Shown one piece after another: positions 1 to 6,245 of a DNA stretch of 25,119 nucleotides. A model generated the notes under the pieces. It did no database searches, was not told the DNA's origin, and saw nothing but the letters and a program-made list of their open reading frames with translations. The first letter of the stretch is position 1, and the number at the start of each line of letters is the position of its first letter. This DNA comes from Burkholderiales bacterium. GTDB lineage: Bacteria; Pseudomonadota; Gammaproteobacteria; Burkholderiales; JAEUOS01. A program made the translations under genes and the position numbers. Where the stretch lies: positions 1 to 25,119 of the forward strand of contig CANGUJ010000011.1 of assembly GCA_947456845.1 (NCBI GenBank), given 5' to 3'.

Positions 1-176
1 ACGAAGCCGTGTTCGAGGTCGCAGCCTACTATCGCGCCGCGGGCGTCGCCCTGCCGGCGTTGCCGTTCCTCGACGTGGTGACCTACCGCTTCGCGGTCGG
101 CGATGCAAAGGCCCACTATCACCTGCCGATGAAGGTGACGCCGTGGGGCTATTCCTGCTTTCGCGGCGGCGCATGA
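1..176 (+). CDS. 5-hydroxyisourate hydrolase (transthyretin-like), 3' end only
   Basis: Partial gene whose 5' part lies outside the window; the visible frame is positions 3-176, ending in TGA. The family hydrolyses 5-hydroxyisourate, the product of urate oxidation, to OHCU in purine catabolism. The visible 57 residues contain the family's C-terminal block: an AYY-RAAGV stretch, then HYHLP (family HYHxPLL, with the catalytic His), then PWGYSCFRGGA at the terminus. The family normally ends YRGS; here it is FRGG plus Ala, so the conserved Tyr is Phe and the terminal Ser is Gly. That may mean a variant substrate (for example a methylated hydroxyisourate) or simple drift. It converges on the VOC gene and fits the xanthine dehydrogenase operon further right. 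Family assignment is fairly safe; exact substrate is not. Confidence 0.8.
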   Translation, partial: EAVFEVAAYYRAAGVALPALPFLDVVTYRFAVGDAKAHYHLPMKVTPWGYSCFRGGA

Positions 177-199
177 GGGGTGCCATGCCCCCCTCATGC
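171..199. terminator. Hairpin between convergent genes (possible terminator)
   Basis: Perfect 10-bp inverted repeat GCATGAGGGG (171-180) and CCCCTCATGC (190-199) with a 9-base loop. It sits between the convergent hydroxyisourate hydrolase and VOC genes, and its left arm contains the TGA stop codon of the former. No T-run follows on either strand, so it is not a classical intrinsic terminator. It could stabilise 3' ends or stop transcription with Rho. Confidence 0.5.
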
Positions 200-215
200 T
201 CCGAAGCCATGGCAG

Positions 216-662
216 CTAGGTGAACCGACCCGCCGGCAGGGGTGCCCGAGGCCCCATGCGATGGTTGATGCGGAACACGTTGCCTTCCGGGTCTGCCAGC
301 ACCGCCTGGTGGGCGTTGTAATAGGTGGTATACGGCGCCTTGACCACGCTACCGCCGAGTTCGACAACCCGGGCGACGAGCGCGTCAACCTCTGCGATGC
401 TCCCGGCCTCGAATGTGAAAAAGGCGGTCACCGGCGGTTCGGCATCGCGCGGTCGCCGCTGGCCCAGTTGCAGCAGCTCATAGGCCTTCCCGGCATTGAA
501 ACCGAATTCGATGCCGCCGGCATCGACGCAGCGATAGATCGGCGACCGATGCCCGACGATTTCCTCGAAACCGAACAGCGTCATGTAGAACAGCGAGAGG
601 CGTTCGATATCCTGCGCGAACAGGTTGACGTAGGCGAGACGGACCCTGGAAGACGACTTCAC
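216..662 (-). CDS. VOC-superfamily (glyoxalase/dioxygenase fold) protein
   Basis: A 148-residue protein of the vicinal-oxygen-chelate fold. The visible pattern is two beta-alpha-beta-beta-beta halves: N-terminal VNLFAQDIERLSLFY...LFGFEE, and C-terminal ALVARVVELGGSV followed by the typical ending DPEGNVFRINHR. Such proteins are lyases, isomerases, ring-cleaving dioxygenases or ligand binders, and the function cannot be told from the fold. The start is GTG at 662, overlapping the TGA stop of the upstream oxygenase gene (GTGA), with AAAGGG upstream. That indicates translational coupling, so it is the third gene of a Rieske/2-oxoglutarate oxygenase/VOC operon. It probably acts on a product of the two oxygenases, but that is inference from context only. 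Confidence 0.85.
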   Translation of the reverse strand: MKSSSRVRLAYVNLFAQDIERLSLFYMTLFGFEEIVGHRSPIYRCVDAGGIEFGFNAGKAYELLQLGQRRPRDAEPPVTAFFTFEAGSIAEVDALVARVVELGGSVVKAPYTTYYNAHQAVLADPEGNVFRINHRMGPRAPLPAGRFT

Positions 663-1663
663 GCTGCCACCCTTTCGTTGGGCGGACGGCCGCCCTGCAG
701 ATCGCCATATGAACGACGGAACATTTCATCGAGATGCTCGCCGGCCGTGCACGGCGCATACAGCGGCGGATGGTCGGCATCGGTGCATGTGGGCAGGCAT
801 TCGATGCGCGCCGCATGGTCGGGGCTGTAGAAGAAGGGCACCGAGTAGCGGTCGCGCCCGGAGGCCTTGTTGTTGATCACCCGATGCATGTTCGAACGGT
901 AGATACCGTTGGTCCAACGAGTGAACATGTCGCCCAGGTTGATGACGAAGGTGCCCGGCACGGGCGGCGCGGAGATCCATTCGCCGGCGGCGTTCTCCAC
1001 CTCGAGGCCGCCGATGTCGTCCTGCGCGAGCACGGTGACCGCGCCCCAGTCGGTGTGCGCGCCCGCGCCCAGCTGGTTGTCGCGGGCGTCGCCGGGATGG
1101 GGGGGATACTTGATCAGCCGCAGCGTCGCCGACGGACAGGCGAACGCCGGGGCGAAGTAATCGGCGTCGAGGTCGAGCGAGAGCGCAAGCAGGCCCATGA
1201 TGCGCGCCGCGAGCGCGTCGACCGCGGCGTAGTAGTCGAGCATCTGCTCGCGAAAGCCGGGGAGCGCCGGCCACTGGTTGCCGCCGTAACCGCGGATGCC
1301 GGCCATCACGTAGGCATGGCTGTCGGGCAGGTCCTGGTGGATGTAGAGGCTTTCCTTGAGGTCCGGCGGCGTGTCGCTGTCCAGAGTCTGCCCCCCTACC
1401 GGCTCGTAGCCGGCCCGCGTGGGCGAATTGCGCATATGCAGCGCGGCCCGCTCCGCCAGCGGCAGGTCGAAAAAGCGCCGGCTCCACGCGAACTGGTTTG
1501 CTACCAGGCTCGCCGGCACGCCATGATTGGCCACCAGGAAAAAGCCGGTTTCCCTGCATGCCCGGCCGATCGCGGCGGCCACCGCGTCGGGCGCGCTGGC
1601 CGCCGGGCCCAGATCGACGACGGGGATATCCCGGACCACGCGGGGCGGATGATAGGGAATCAT
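659..1663 (-). CDS. Fe(II)/2-oxoglutarate-dependent oxygenase, isopenicillin N synthase-like
   Basis: A 334-residue cytosolic non-haem iron oxygenase. The N-terminal DIOX_N region shows IPVVDLG (13-19) and the GFFLVANHGV block (40-49). The double-stranded beta-helix carries the 2-His-1-carboxylate iron site H203, D205 and H260, and the 2-oxoglutarate-binding pair R272 and S274 (RYS). The open frame continues 31 codons further upstream, but that would run into the Rieske gene; ATG at 1663, four bases after the Rieske stop, gives the normal family start. The family hydroxylates, demethylates or desaturates small molecules; fungal xanthine dioxygenase belongs to the wider superfamily but is not specifically similar. 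The substrate is unknown. It is co-transcribed with the Rieske oxygenase and overlaps the VOC gene. Confidence 0.88.
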   Translation of the reverse strand: MIPYHPPRVVRDIPVVDLGPAASAPDAVAAAIGRACRETGFFLVANHGVPASLVANQFAWSRRFFDLPLAERAALHMRNSPTRAGYEPVGGQTLDSDTPPDLKESLYIHQDLPDSHAYVMAGIRGYGGNQWPALPGFREQMLDYYAAVDALAARIMGLLALSLDLDADYFAPAFACPSATLRLIKYPPHPGDARDNQLGAGAHTDWGAVTVLAQDDIGGLEVENAAGEWISAPPVPGTFVINLGDMFTRWTNGIYRSNMHRVINNKASGRDRYSVPFFYSPDHAARIECLPTCTDADHPPLYAPCTAGEHLDEMFRRSYGDLQGGRPPNERVAA

Positions 1664-1667
1664 CGCC

Positions 1668-2747
1668 TCAGGCCGCCTGCGCTGGAGCGGCAAACGGTGC
1701 CGCGGCGCGGCCATCGCGGCGCGCCTCGACCTCGCCGTGCTCCGCGAGTTTGGCAAGAATCCATTTGCGCATCATCATGCCGGGCTGGTCGGTCGTCATG
1801 TGCTTTTCCTCTCCGCCCGCCAGGTCAAGCGGCGCATCGTAGTCGGTCGATTCGAGCACGCCCTTGTCCTCGGCCGTGACCTGGCGGTCGAAGGCGACGA
1901 TATCGGCGGCCGGCGCCTCCGCCTCCCTGTCGCTGCGGTAGGCCCACTGGCACACCTGGATACTGGCGTCGTCGATCGGCGTGGCGCAGGTGACGATGGC
2001 GTGTTCGATGCCGTTCGGGTAGGTGATGTGCAGCTTGCGTATGAAGGGCGCATACCAGCGGTTGCGCATGTGGCGGATGGTGGTGTCGGAATCCATGCGC
2101 AGGACTTTCTTCTGCACGTCGGGGTTGCGCACTTCCACCTTGGTTTCGAACAGGAAACCGTAGTCCGTGTTCGTGAGGTTGAGCGAGGCAGGAACAGGCT
2201 TGTGCATGTCGCCGAAGGTGGTCTTGTGCGTGAAGGCGAAATGCGCGTTGTCGAAGGAGTTCTCCATCAAGCGGATGCCGGCACAGTTCCAGCGCTCGTA
2301 GAACTGCGGAATCCGGCGCAGGCCACGCCCCTCCTCCTCGAACTCCGGGATGCCCGCCAGCGGCTCGGTCGAAAGACAGACCCAGACGAACCCGTAACGC
2401 TCTTCGGCAAGGAAACCCCTGGCTTTCGCGCGCGCGGAGCACAGTCGCGCCGAAAGCTCGGGATGCTGCGGAATATGCACGCATTCACCTCCGGCACCGT
2501 AGCGCCAGCCGTGATACGGACAGGTCAACCCCTCGCCATGCGCGTCGTTGCTGATCCAGCCCCCGGACAGCTTCGCGGTCCGATGCTGGCAACGGTCTTC
2601 CTGCGCATGCACACTGCCGTGCGAGTCGCGCCAGATCACCACCTCGACGCCGAAATACCTCAGGCCGACGGGCTTGTCGGTCACCTTGTCGGAGGGAATT
2701 ACCGGGTTCCAATAGCGTTGCAATACCGGCTGGCGGGTCTGGAGCAT
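1668..2747 (-). CDS. Rieske [2Fe-2S] non-haem iron oxygenase, alpha subunit
   Basis: A 359-residue aromatic-ring-hydroxylase-type oxygenase. The Rieske cluster ligands are C53-Q-H55 and C76-P-Y-H79 (CPYHGW), with a spacing of 20 residues between H55 and C76, longer than the usual 15-17. The mononuclear iron site is D166-N-A-H169-x4-H174. Length and layout resemble single-component demethylase types (vanillate demethylase, dicamba and caffeine N-demethylase oxygenases). No ferredoxin reductase gene is in the window, so electrons must come from elsewhere. The ATG at 2747 has a strong ribosome-binding site, AGAGGAAA. It is the first gene of a three-gene operon with a sigma54-type promoter some 330 bases upstream. 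N- or O-demethylation or hydroxylation of a nitrogen heterocycle is a reasonable guess from the purine-enzyme neighbours, not a demonstrated role. Confidence 0.9.
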   Translation of the reverse strand: MLQTRQPVLQRYWNPVIPSDKVTDKPVGLRYFGVEVVIWRDSHGSVHAQEDRCQHRTAKLSGGWISNDAHGEGLTCPYHGWRYGAGGECVHIPQHPELSARLCSARAKARGFLAEERYGFVWVCLSTEPLAGIPEFEEEGRGLRRIPQFYERWNCAGIRLMENSFDNAHFAFTHKTTFGDMHKPVPASLNLTNTDYGFLFETKVEVRNPDVQKKVLRMDSDTTIRHMRNRWYAPFIRKLHITYPNGIEHAIVTCATPIDDASIQVCQWAYRSDREAEAPAADIVAFDRQVTAEDKGVLESTDYDAPLDLAGGEEKHMTTDQPGMMMRKWILAKLAEHGEVEARRDGRAAAPFAAPAQAA

Positions 2748-3077
2748 GACGTTTCCTCTTTAAACATGCGTAGGGCGAAACGCGCGTGCTCCGGCGGACG
2801 CAGGCGCGGACGAATCGGCGGGTGGCCGACGGGCGGCGTCAGGGCGGGCACAGACGGCGTTCGCCGTTCGCGAAATCCGATAGTCGGAGACAGACGAGAA
2901 AGTTTTGGTCAAAGCGCCGCCCAACCTTGATGCCGACAAGGGGGAGAGCAATCTCCTGCGTCCGGCGGGCCATCCGGGCCAACCTGGCCGCCGACCCCGG
3001 GGACCGCGCAACCGACACCGTGTCGGCGAGGCGCGCGGCCGCGAACGCTGAGCGCTTCTACTCTCTGCAATTGATGG

Positions 3078-3093
3078 AGCAAAGCATATGCCA
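3078..3093 (-). promoter_or_regulatory. Sigma54 (RpoN)-type -24/-12 promoter
   Basis: Read on the minus strand the site is TGGCATATGCTTTGCT. The sigma54 consensus is TGGCAC-R-N4-TTGCW. The GG and GC dinucleotides are correctly spaced and only one strongly conserved position differs (C to T). Transcription would start near 3066 and run into the Rieske operon. Confidence 0.65.
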
Positions 3094-3150
3094 ACCTGTT
3101 TGCGGCGGCAAGCTTGCGCGCGCGCATCGCCCTCGCGAACGGACGGCATT

Positions 3151-3180
3151 GCCACAGCCCACGTGGCACCATCACAGTGC
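3151..3180. promoter_or_regulatory. NtrC-like enhancer dyads upstream of the sigma54 promoter
   Basis: Two overlapping dyads with 7-base spacers. GCAC-CATCACA-GTGC (3166-3180) fits the NtrC core GCAC-N7-GTGC, including the CA after the first arm. GCCAC-AGCCCAC-GTGGC (3151-3167) is a longer-armed relative sharing two bases with it. The centre of the first is about 107 bp upstream of the predicted start site, a usual NtrC position. This suggests induction of the Rieske operon by nitrogen limitation. The assignment rests on consensus matching by eye. Confidence 0.55.
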
Positions 3181-3227
3181 GGCAGACCCAAAAAACGCAC
3201 CATCCTTCGGCAGACAGCCCGGCAAGG

Positions 3228-4064
3228 TCAAGCCGGCAAAGGCCCCGGCCCGGCGTTTGGCTGCCGAAAGGTGTGCAGGTCGCGGATCAGGCCGACCCAG
3301 CCCTCGGCCAGCGAATCAAGCAGGCGCTCCCCCATGGCGGGGGATGCCAGGGTCGCGTCGCCAATCACGCCGCTGACGGTAAGGTCATGGGTGAGCCAGG
3401 CGAATCCTTGTGTACCGGGCCGCTCACCCTCCATGCTGATCGGGCCGGACTCCGGCACCCCGTGTGGGTACTCGCTCACCGCGTCGGCCATGCGCACGGT
3501 CTCTGGCAGCAGGGCCAGCAGCAGCGCCGTTTCGAGCGCGCCGGCATGGATGCCGTAGGTGGCTTCGCGGGCGGGCACCAGATCGGCGCCGCAGTGCGGC
3601 ACCGACCAGATGAAGGTGGGGAACACCGCCAGGTCGCCGTGACGCAGGCGCGCCTCGCGCGCGGCTATCTGCACCACCTGCGGTTGCCCGCCATGGCCGT
3701 TGACGAAGGCCAGCTTGCGGAATCCGGCGCGCGCCACGGAGTCGGCGGTCTCGGCCAGCGTCGCAAGCAGGGTATGCGCGCTGAGCGTGATGGTGCCGGG
3801 AAAACGGATATGCTCGTCGGACTTTCCGTAATAGAGGGGCGGCAGGACGTAGCAGGGCACGTTCGGGTCGAGCCTGGCGAGCGCGCGACCGAGTACGCCC
3901 AGGACGATGGCGCTATCGACCGCCAGCGGCAGGTGCGGGCCATGCTGCTCGATGGCCGCCACCGGCTGCAGCAGCACAGTGTTTTCCTTGTCCGGCAGGG
4001 CCGCCACCTGCTTCCAGTTGAGGTAGGCGAAGTAGCGGGACGGCGGGATGAAGCCGTGCATCAT
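3228..4064 (-). CDS. Creatininase-family amidohydrolase
   Basis: A 278-residue protein of the creatininase/MftE/FAPy-deformylase family, metal-dependent amide hydrolases. The first metal-ligand block is AAIEQHGPHLPLAVD, giving E39, H41 and D50. It is followed by NGHGGQ, with the next His, and HAGALET, with the C-terminal His/Glu pair. Family members open cyclic amides (creatinine), deformylate amines or cleave peptides, so the substrate is not fixed by family. I place the start at the ATG at 4064, where AAGGA lies upstream and the N-terminus matches the family. The frame stays open to an ATG at 4136 that overlaps the cupin gene by 32 bases, which is possible but less likely. It is the last gene of an operon after the RutB-like hydrolase and cupin. 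Confidence 0.85.
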   Translation of the reverse strand: MMHGFIPPSRYFAYLNWKQVAALPDKENTVLLQPVAAIEQHGPHLPLAVDSAIVLGVLGRALARLDPNVPCYVLPPLYYGKSDEHIRFPGTITLSAHTLLATLAETADSVARAGFRKLAFVNGHGGQPQVVQIAAREARLRHGDLAVFPTFIWSVPHCGADLVPAREATYGIHAGALETALLLALLPETVRMADAVSEYPHGVPESGPISMEGERPGTQGFAWLTHDLTVSGVIGDATLASPAMGERLLDSLAEGWVGLIRDLHTFRQPNAGPGPLPA

Positions 4065-4104
4065 CGGCAGGGTCCGATCCTTGAAAAAGTCATGGGCGCC
4101 ATGC

Positions 4105-4527
4105 TCATCCGGCGAGCACTTGACGGTCGGCCTCATCCAGCGGCCAGGTCACTCCCGCGCGGATGAGTGCTGCGAAATCCTCGTCCGGCACCATGGTGGT
4201 CAGGCAATACATGCGCGAAGCGCCGGTGTTCTCGACCAGATGCTCGTGGCCGGCGCGCACCAGGAAACTATCGCCCTTGCCCACCCGCAGGCGCTCGCCG
4301 TTGCACACAGCGACACCCTGGCCATGCAGAACATAGAAAATCTCGTCGGCGCGCGCGTGCCGGTTCGGCGGCGTGGCGCCGCCGATATCGAACACCTCGA
4401 TCACCTGAACGAAACCGACCCGGTCGGCCAGCGGGTCGGCCGTGAAGATGAAGTAGTTGCTGTCCGACGCCTTGATCTTGAAGGCCTGCGCGGCACTCGT
4501 GCTGCGATGTACCACCGGATTGTCCAT
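4105..4527 (-). CDS. Small cupin-domain protein
   Basis: A 140-residue single-domain cupin. Motif 1 is visible as GGATPPNRHARADEIFYVLHG and motif 2 as GDSFLVRAGHEHLVENTG. In typical metal-binding cupins motif 1 holds HxH; here the second His is replaced (H-A-R) and the preceding position is Asn, so metal binding may be altered or lost. The start at 4527 comes two bases after the TGA stop of the RutB-like gene; longer versions of the frame would overlap that gene. Its position between two amide hydrolases suggests an accessory isomerase, hydrolase or sensor in the same pathway. No more specific role is supported. Confidence 0.82.
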   Translation of the reverse strand: MDNPVVHRSTSAAQAFKIKASDSNYFIFTADPLADRVGFVQVIEVFDIGGATPPNRHARADEIFYVLHGQGVAVCNGERLRVGKGDSFLVRAGHEHLVENTGASRMYCLTTMVPDEDFAALIRAGVTWPLDEADRQVLAG

Positions 4528-4529
4528 GA

Positions 4530-5342
4530 TCAGGCCCGCAGGGCTTTCCTGATGGCGGCCGAGGTCACGGAAAAGCCGAAACACTGCCGCACGTTGTAAA
4601 GCGTCGCCTCCAGGCAGAACGCCGGGGAAGTAGTGGCCGTACAGTCCTCGATCAGCACCGTATCGTAGCCCAGGAAATTGGCGTCCATGAGCGTGGCCAG
4701 CACGCACTGGTCGGCGTTGACCCCCGCGAAAAACACGCTGGACACGCCGAGATTGCGCAGGATGCTGTCGAGTGGGGTGTCCCAGAAGCCGCTCATGCGG
4801 TACTTGTCGACCTGCAGATCGCCGGGTTCAGGCGCAAGCTCATCGACCACCGCGGCAGCCCAGGACCCCTTTTCCAGCACCCTGGCTCCGGGCACCGGTG
4901 CATCCGGCAAGGGCGCGCCCAGGCCGACGCTCCGGCCATCGCCGTTGTACACATGCAGCAACGCCGGGCTGATGTTGGCCAGATCCGGCCGGTTGCCCCA
5001 ATTCACCCACAGCACCGGCACCTCGGCGGCACGCAGCGCCGGAAGCAGGCGCGCCAGCGGCTTGATTGGCGCGCGGGCCGGGGTCACGTTGACACCGATG
5101 CCGGCCAGCCATCCTTTCGGATGACAGAAGTCGTTCTGCATGTCGATGACGACCATGGCCGACTTGTTCCAGTCCACCACGATATCCTTCGACTGCGCAG
5201 CCACGCGCGCGGCCCGTAGCGGCGGTGCCGGCCGCGTCATGTCGGCGCGGCGGGCGTCGACCTGCCATTGACGGCCCGCGCGCGGGCCGAGGGGCGCGAG
5301 TGCGGGTTTGCGGGCAATTCTTGCGTTCAAGCGGGTTGTCAT
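4530..5342 (-). CDS. Isochorismatase-fold cysteine amidohydrolase, RutB-like
   Basis: A 270-residue cysteine hydrolase. The catalytic triad is D67 in VVIDMQNDF, K180 in VDKYRMSGF and C213 in GVNADQCV. The K-to-C spacing of 33 and the segments VDELxPxPGD and FxTxLDSxLRxxG match RutB (ureidoacrylate/peroxyureidoacrylate amidohydrolase of uracil breakdown) and related N-carbamoyl hydrolases. I chose ATG 5342, which has AAGGA about 12 bases upstream and keeps the N-terminal RQWQVDARRADMTRP block seen in relatives from memory. A later ATG at 5240 is possible. The frame is open to 5561 but that part shows no family similarity. It heads the cupin/creatininase operon, downstream of a broken ABC transporter. 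The rest of the rut pathway is absent, so the substrate may be another ureido compound. Confidence 0.87.
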   Translation of the reverse strand: MTTRLNARIARKPALAPLGPRAGRQWQVDARRADMTRPAPPLRAARVAAQSKDIVVDWNKSAMVVIDMQNDFCHPKGWLAGIGVNVTPARAPIKPLARLLPALRAAEVPVLWVNWGNRPDLANISPALLHVYNGDGRSVGLGAPLPDAPVPGARVLEKGSWAAAVVDELAPEPGDLQVDKYRMSGFWDTPLDSILRNLGVSSVFFAGVNADQCVLATLMDANFLGYDTVLIEDCTATTSPAFCLEATLYNVRQCFGFSVTSAAIRKALRA

Positions 5343-5560
5343 CGGGTAGTCCAGTCCTTGTGCAGAAATCTGACAGGGTCGCCGCTCGGCGGCAGCGACA
5401 GCGCATGATCCGGATGCGCCGACCGCGGGTGAAGCGCATGCAATGCCTCGGGCCCCGGATCGCAAGAGCCGTGCCTCAGATGCGGCACCGACGACCAGCC
5501 TTTGCTGCACACGCCCATGCACTAGCTGGCGTCGGCGAGCGCCTCCGGCAGGACCTTGCA
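5343..5560. other. Gene-free spacer between the ATPase remnant and the RutB-like gene
   Basis: I recognise no gene, terminator or clear promoter here. Reading frames on the minus strand stay open through it into the RutB-like gene, but the translated residues match no family I know. It may be scar sequence left by the deletion that removed the 3' end of the old ATPase gene. Confidence 0.4.
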
Positions 5561-5683
5561 TTAGATAGTCAGTCCCCGGATGGCCCAGAGTTCGCGCAAG
5601 TCGCCATCCAGCCGGTTGCGGGTGATTTCTTCGAGCGCCCCGAACGGCTCGTCCATCAAGAGTAAGTCGGGCTCGGTCACCAG
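5561..5683 (-). pseudogene. Fragment of a NitT/TauT-type ABC transporter ATPase gene
   Basis: Forty in-frame codons encode LVTEPD, then the Walker B/D-loop block LLLMDEPFGALEEITRNRL, then RELWAIRGLTI and a TAA stop. This is the stretch just after the signature motif of SsuB/TauB-like ATPases. The Walker A, Q-loop and signature regions are missing upstream, and the H-loop region that should follow GLTI is missing downstream. Upstream the fragment is joined directly to the binding-protein remnant at about 5678-5684. It differs in sequence from the intact ATPase at 11053-11838, so it came from a second, paralogous transporter. Confidence 0.8.
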
Positions 5684-6071
5684 GTCGAGCGGCCCGCGGT
5701 GGCCACCAGGCTCCTCTTGCCGTTCAGGCTGCCTAGGCTGGCCACGTCGCCATGCCCTGCAGGTCGTTCTGGCACGACATCGACGCGGTCACCATCGAAA
5801 CGCCCTGCTCGATGCCCGTGAGCGCCTGGGGAAATCGTAGCCTATGTGAGGTCCGCCTGGCCGGCGAGCAACGACTGCTGTGCATTGACCTGCGGTCCGC
5901 CCATCCTGACCGTGAGATCAATGCCGTATTTCTTGTAGATGCCCTTGGCCAACCCCTGTCAAAACCCGCCATGCTCTCCCTGTGCGTACCAGTTGGTCGG
6001 AAAGGTAGCTTCGCCTGCGCGGCGGCTCCCGCCGCGGCCAGCGCAAGACACAGCGCTGTTGCACTGCGCAC
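5684..6071 (-). pseudogene. Decayed NMT1/THI5-like ABC substrate-binding protein gene
   Basis: The 5' part of a periplasmic binding-protein gene, recognisable only when frames are switched. A GTG at 6071 starts a signal peptide with core ATALCLALAAAGAAAQA. A shifted frame then reads TNWYAQGEHGGF, a TGA, and GLAKGIYKKYGIDLTVRMGG and QSLLAGQADLT. Another shift gives IGYDF, another QALTGIEQGV and NDLQGM, and another DVASLGSLNGK and VATAGRSTW. Together these are the N-terminal third of an NMT1/THI5-like NitT/TauT solute receptor. It therefore carries several frameshifts and at least one internal stop, and then breaks off into the ATPase fragment. It is dead as a gene, and it probably once headed the operon that continues into the RutB-like hydrolase. 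Confidence 0.85.
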
Positions 6072-6109
6072 TCACTTACCGTTGCTGATCCCATCGCTCC
6101 GGTTGAAGA

Positions 6110-6125
6110 AAAAATCCACATGCCA
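6110..6125 (-). promoter_or_regulatory. Degenerate sigma54-like element before the broken transporter
   Basis: Minus-strand TGGCATGTGGATTTTT keeps the -24 box TGGCA and the spacing, but the -12 GC dinucleotide is TT. It lies about 82 bp from an NtrC-like dyad at 6200-6214, almost the same distance as the dyad and promoter at 3.1 kb. It may be a decayed promoter; with the -12 GC gone, activity is doubtful. Confidence 0.3.
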
Positions 6126-6199
6126 TCCAATTGACTAATGGGTATGCCATGTCCGAGCCACCGCATACCGCGCCTCGAAACCGGCCCGGGTCGGTTGGC

Positions 6200-6214
6200 G
6201 CACCGCGAGTGTGC
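6200..6214. promoter_or_regulatory. NtrC-like dyad GCAC-N7-GTGC
   Basis: Plus strand GCAC-CGCGAGT-GTGC, the same arm and spacer geometry as the dyad at 3166-3180. It lies upstream of the broken transporter and the RutB-like/cupin/creatininase operon. A looser relative, GCACCAAAAG-TGGT read on the minus strand, lies just before it near 6231-6244. Confidence 0.4.
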
Positions 6215-6245
6215 GTTGCCATCCACCGCGACCACTTTTGGTGCG

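Larger units (their letters stand above)
2748..3227. other. 480-bp gene-free leader and promoter region of the Rieske operon
   Basis: I see no credible gene here. The frames that are open look like GC-rich noise, rich in Arg, Ala and Pro, with no conserved motif. The region holds the sigma54-type promoter and NtrC-like dyads listed separately, which implies an untranslated leader of about 320 nt. Inside the leader are two small inverted repeats: ACGGCG-TT-CGCCGT at 2854-2867 and TCCGA-TAG-TCGGA at 2876-2888. These could be an operator or an RNA hairpin. Confidence 0.5.

Noticed and set aside
2760..3203. 147-codon minus-strand frame in the Rieske leader region
   Set aside because: Arg/Pro/Ala-rich with no recognisable motif, and it crosses the sigma54 promoter; probably GC-driven noise.
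5733..6071. The 112-codon frame as a real small secreted protein
   Set aside because: It begins with a genuine signal peptide, but the rest matches a binding protein only when other frames are used; it is a pseudogene.
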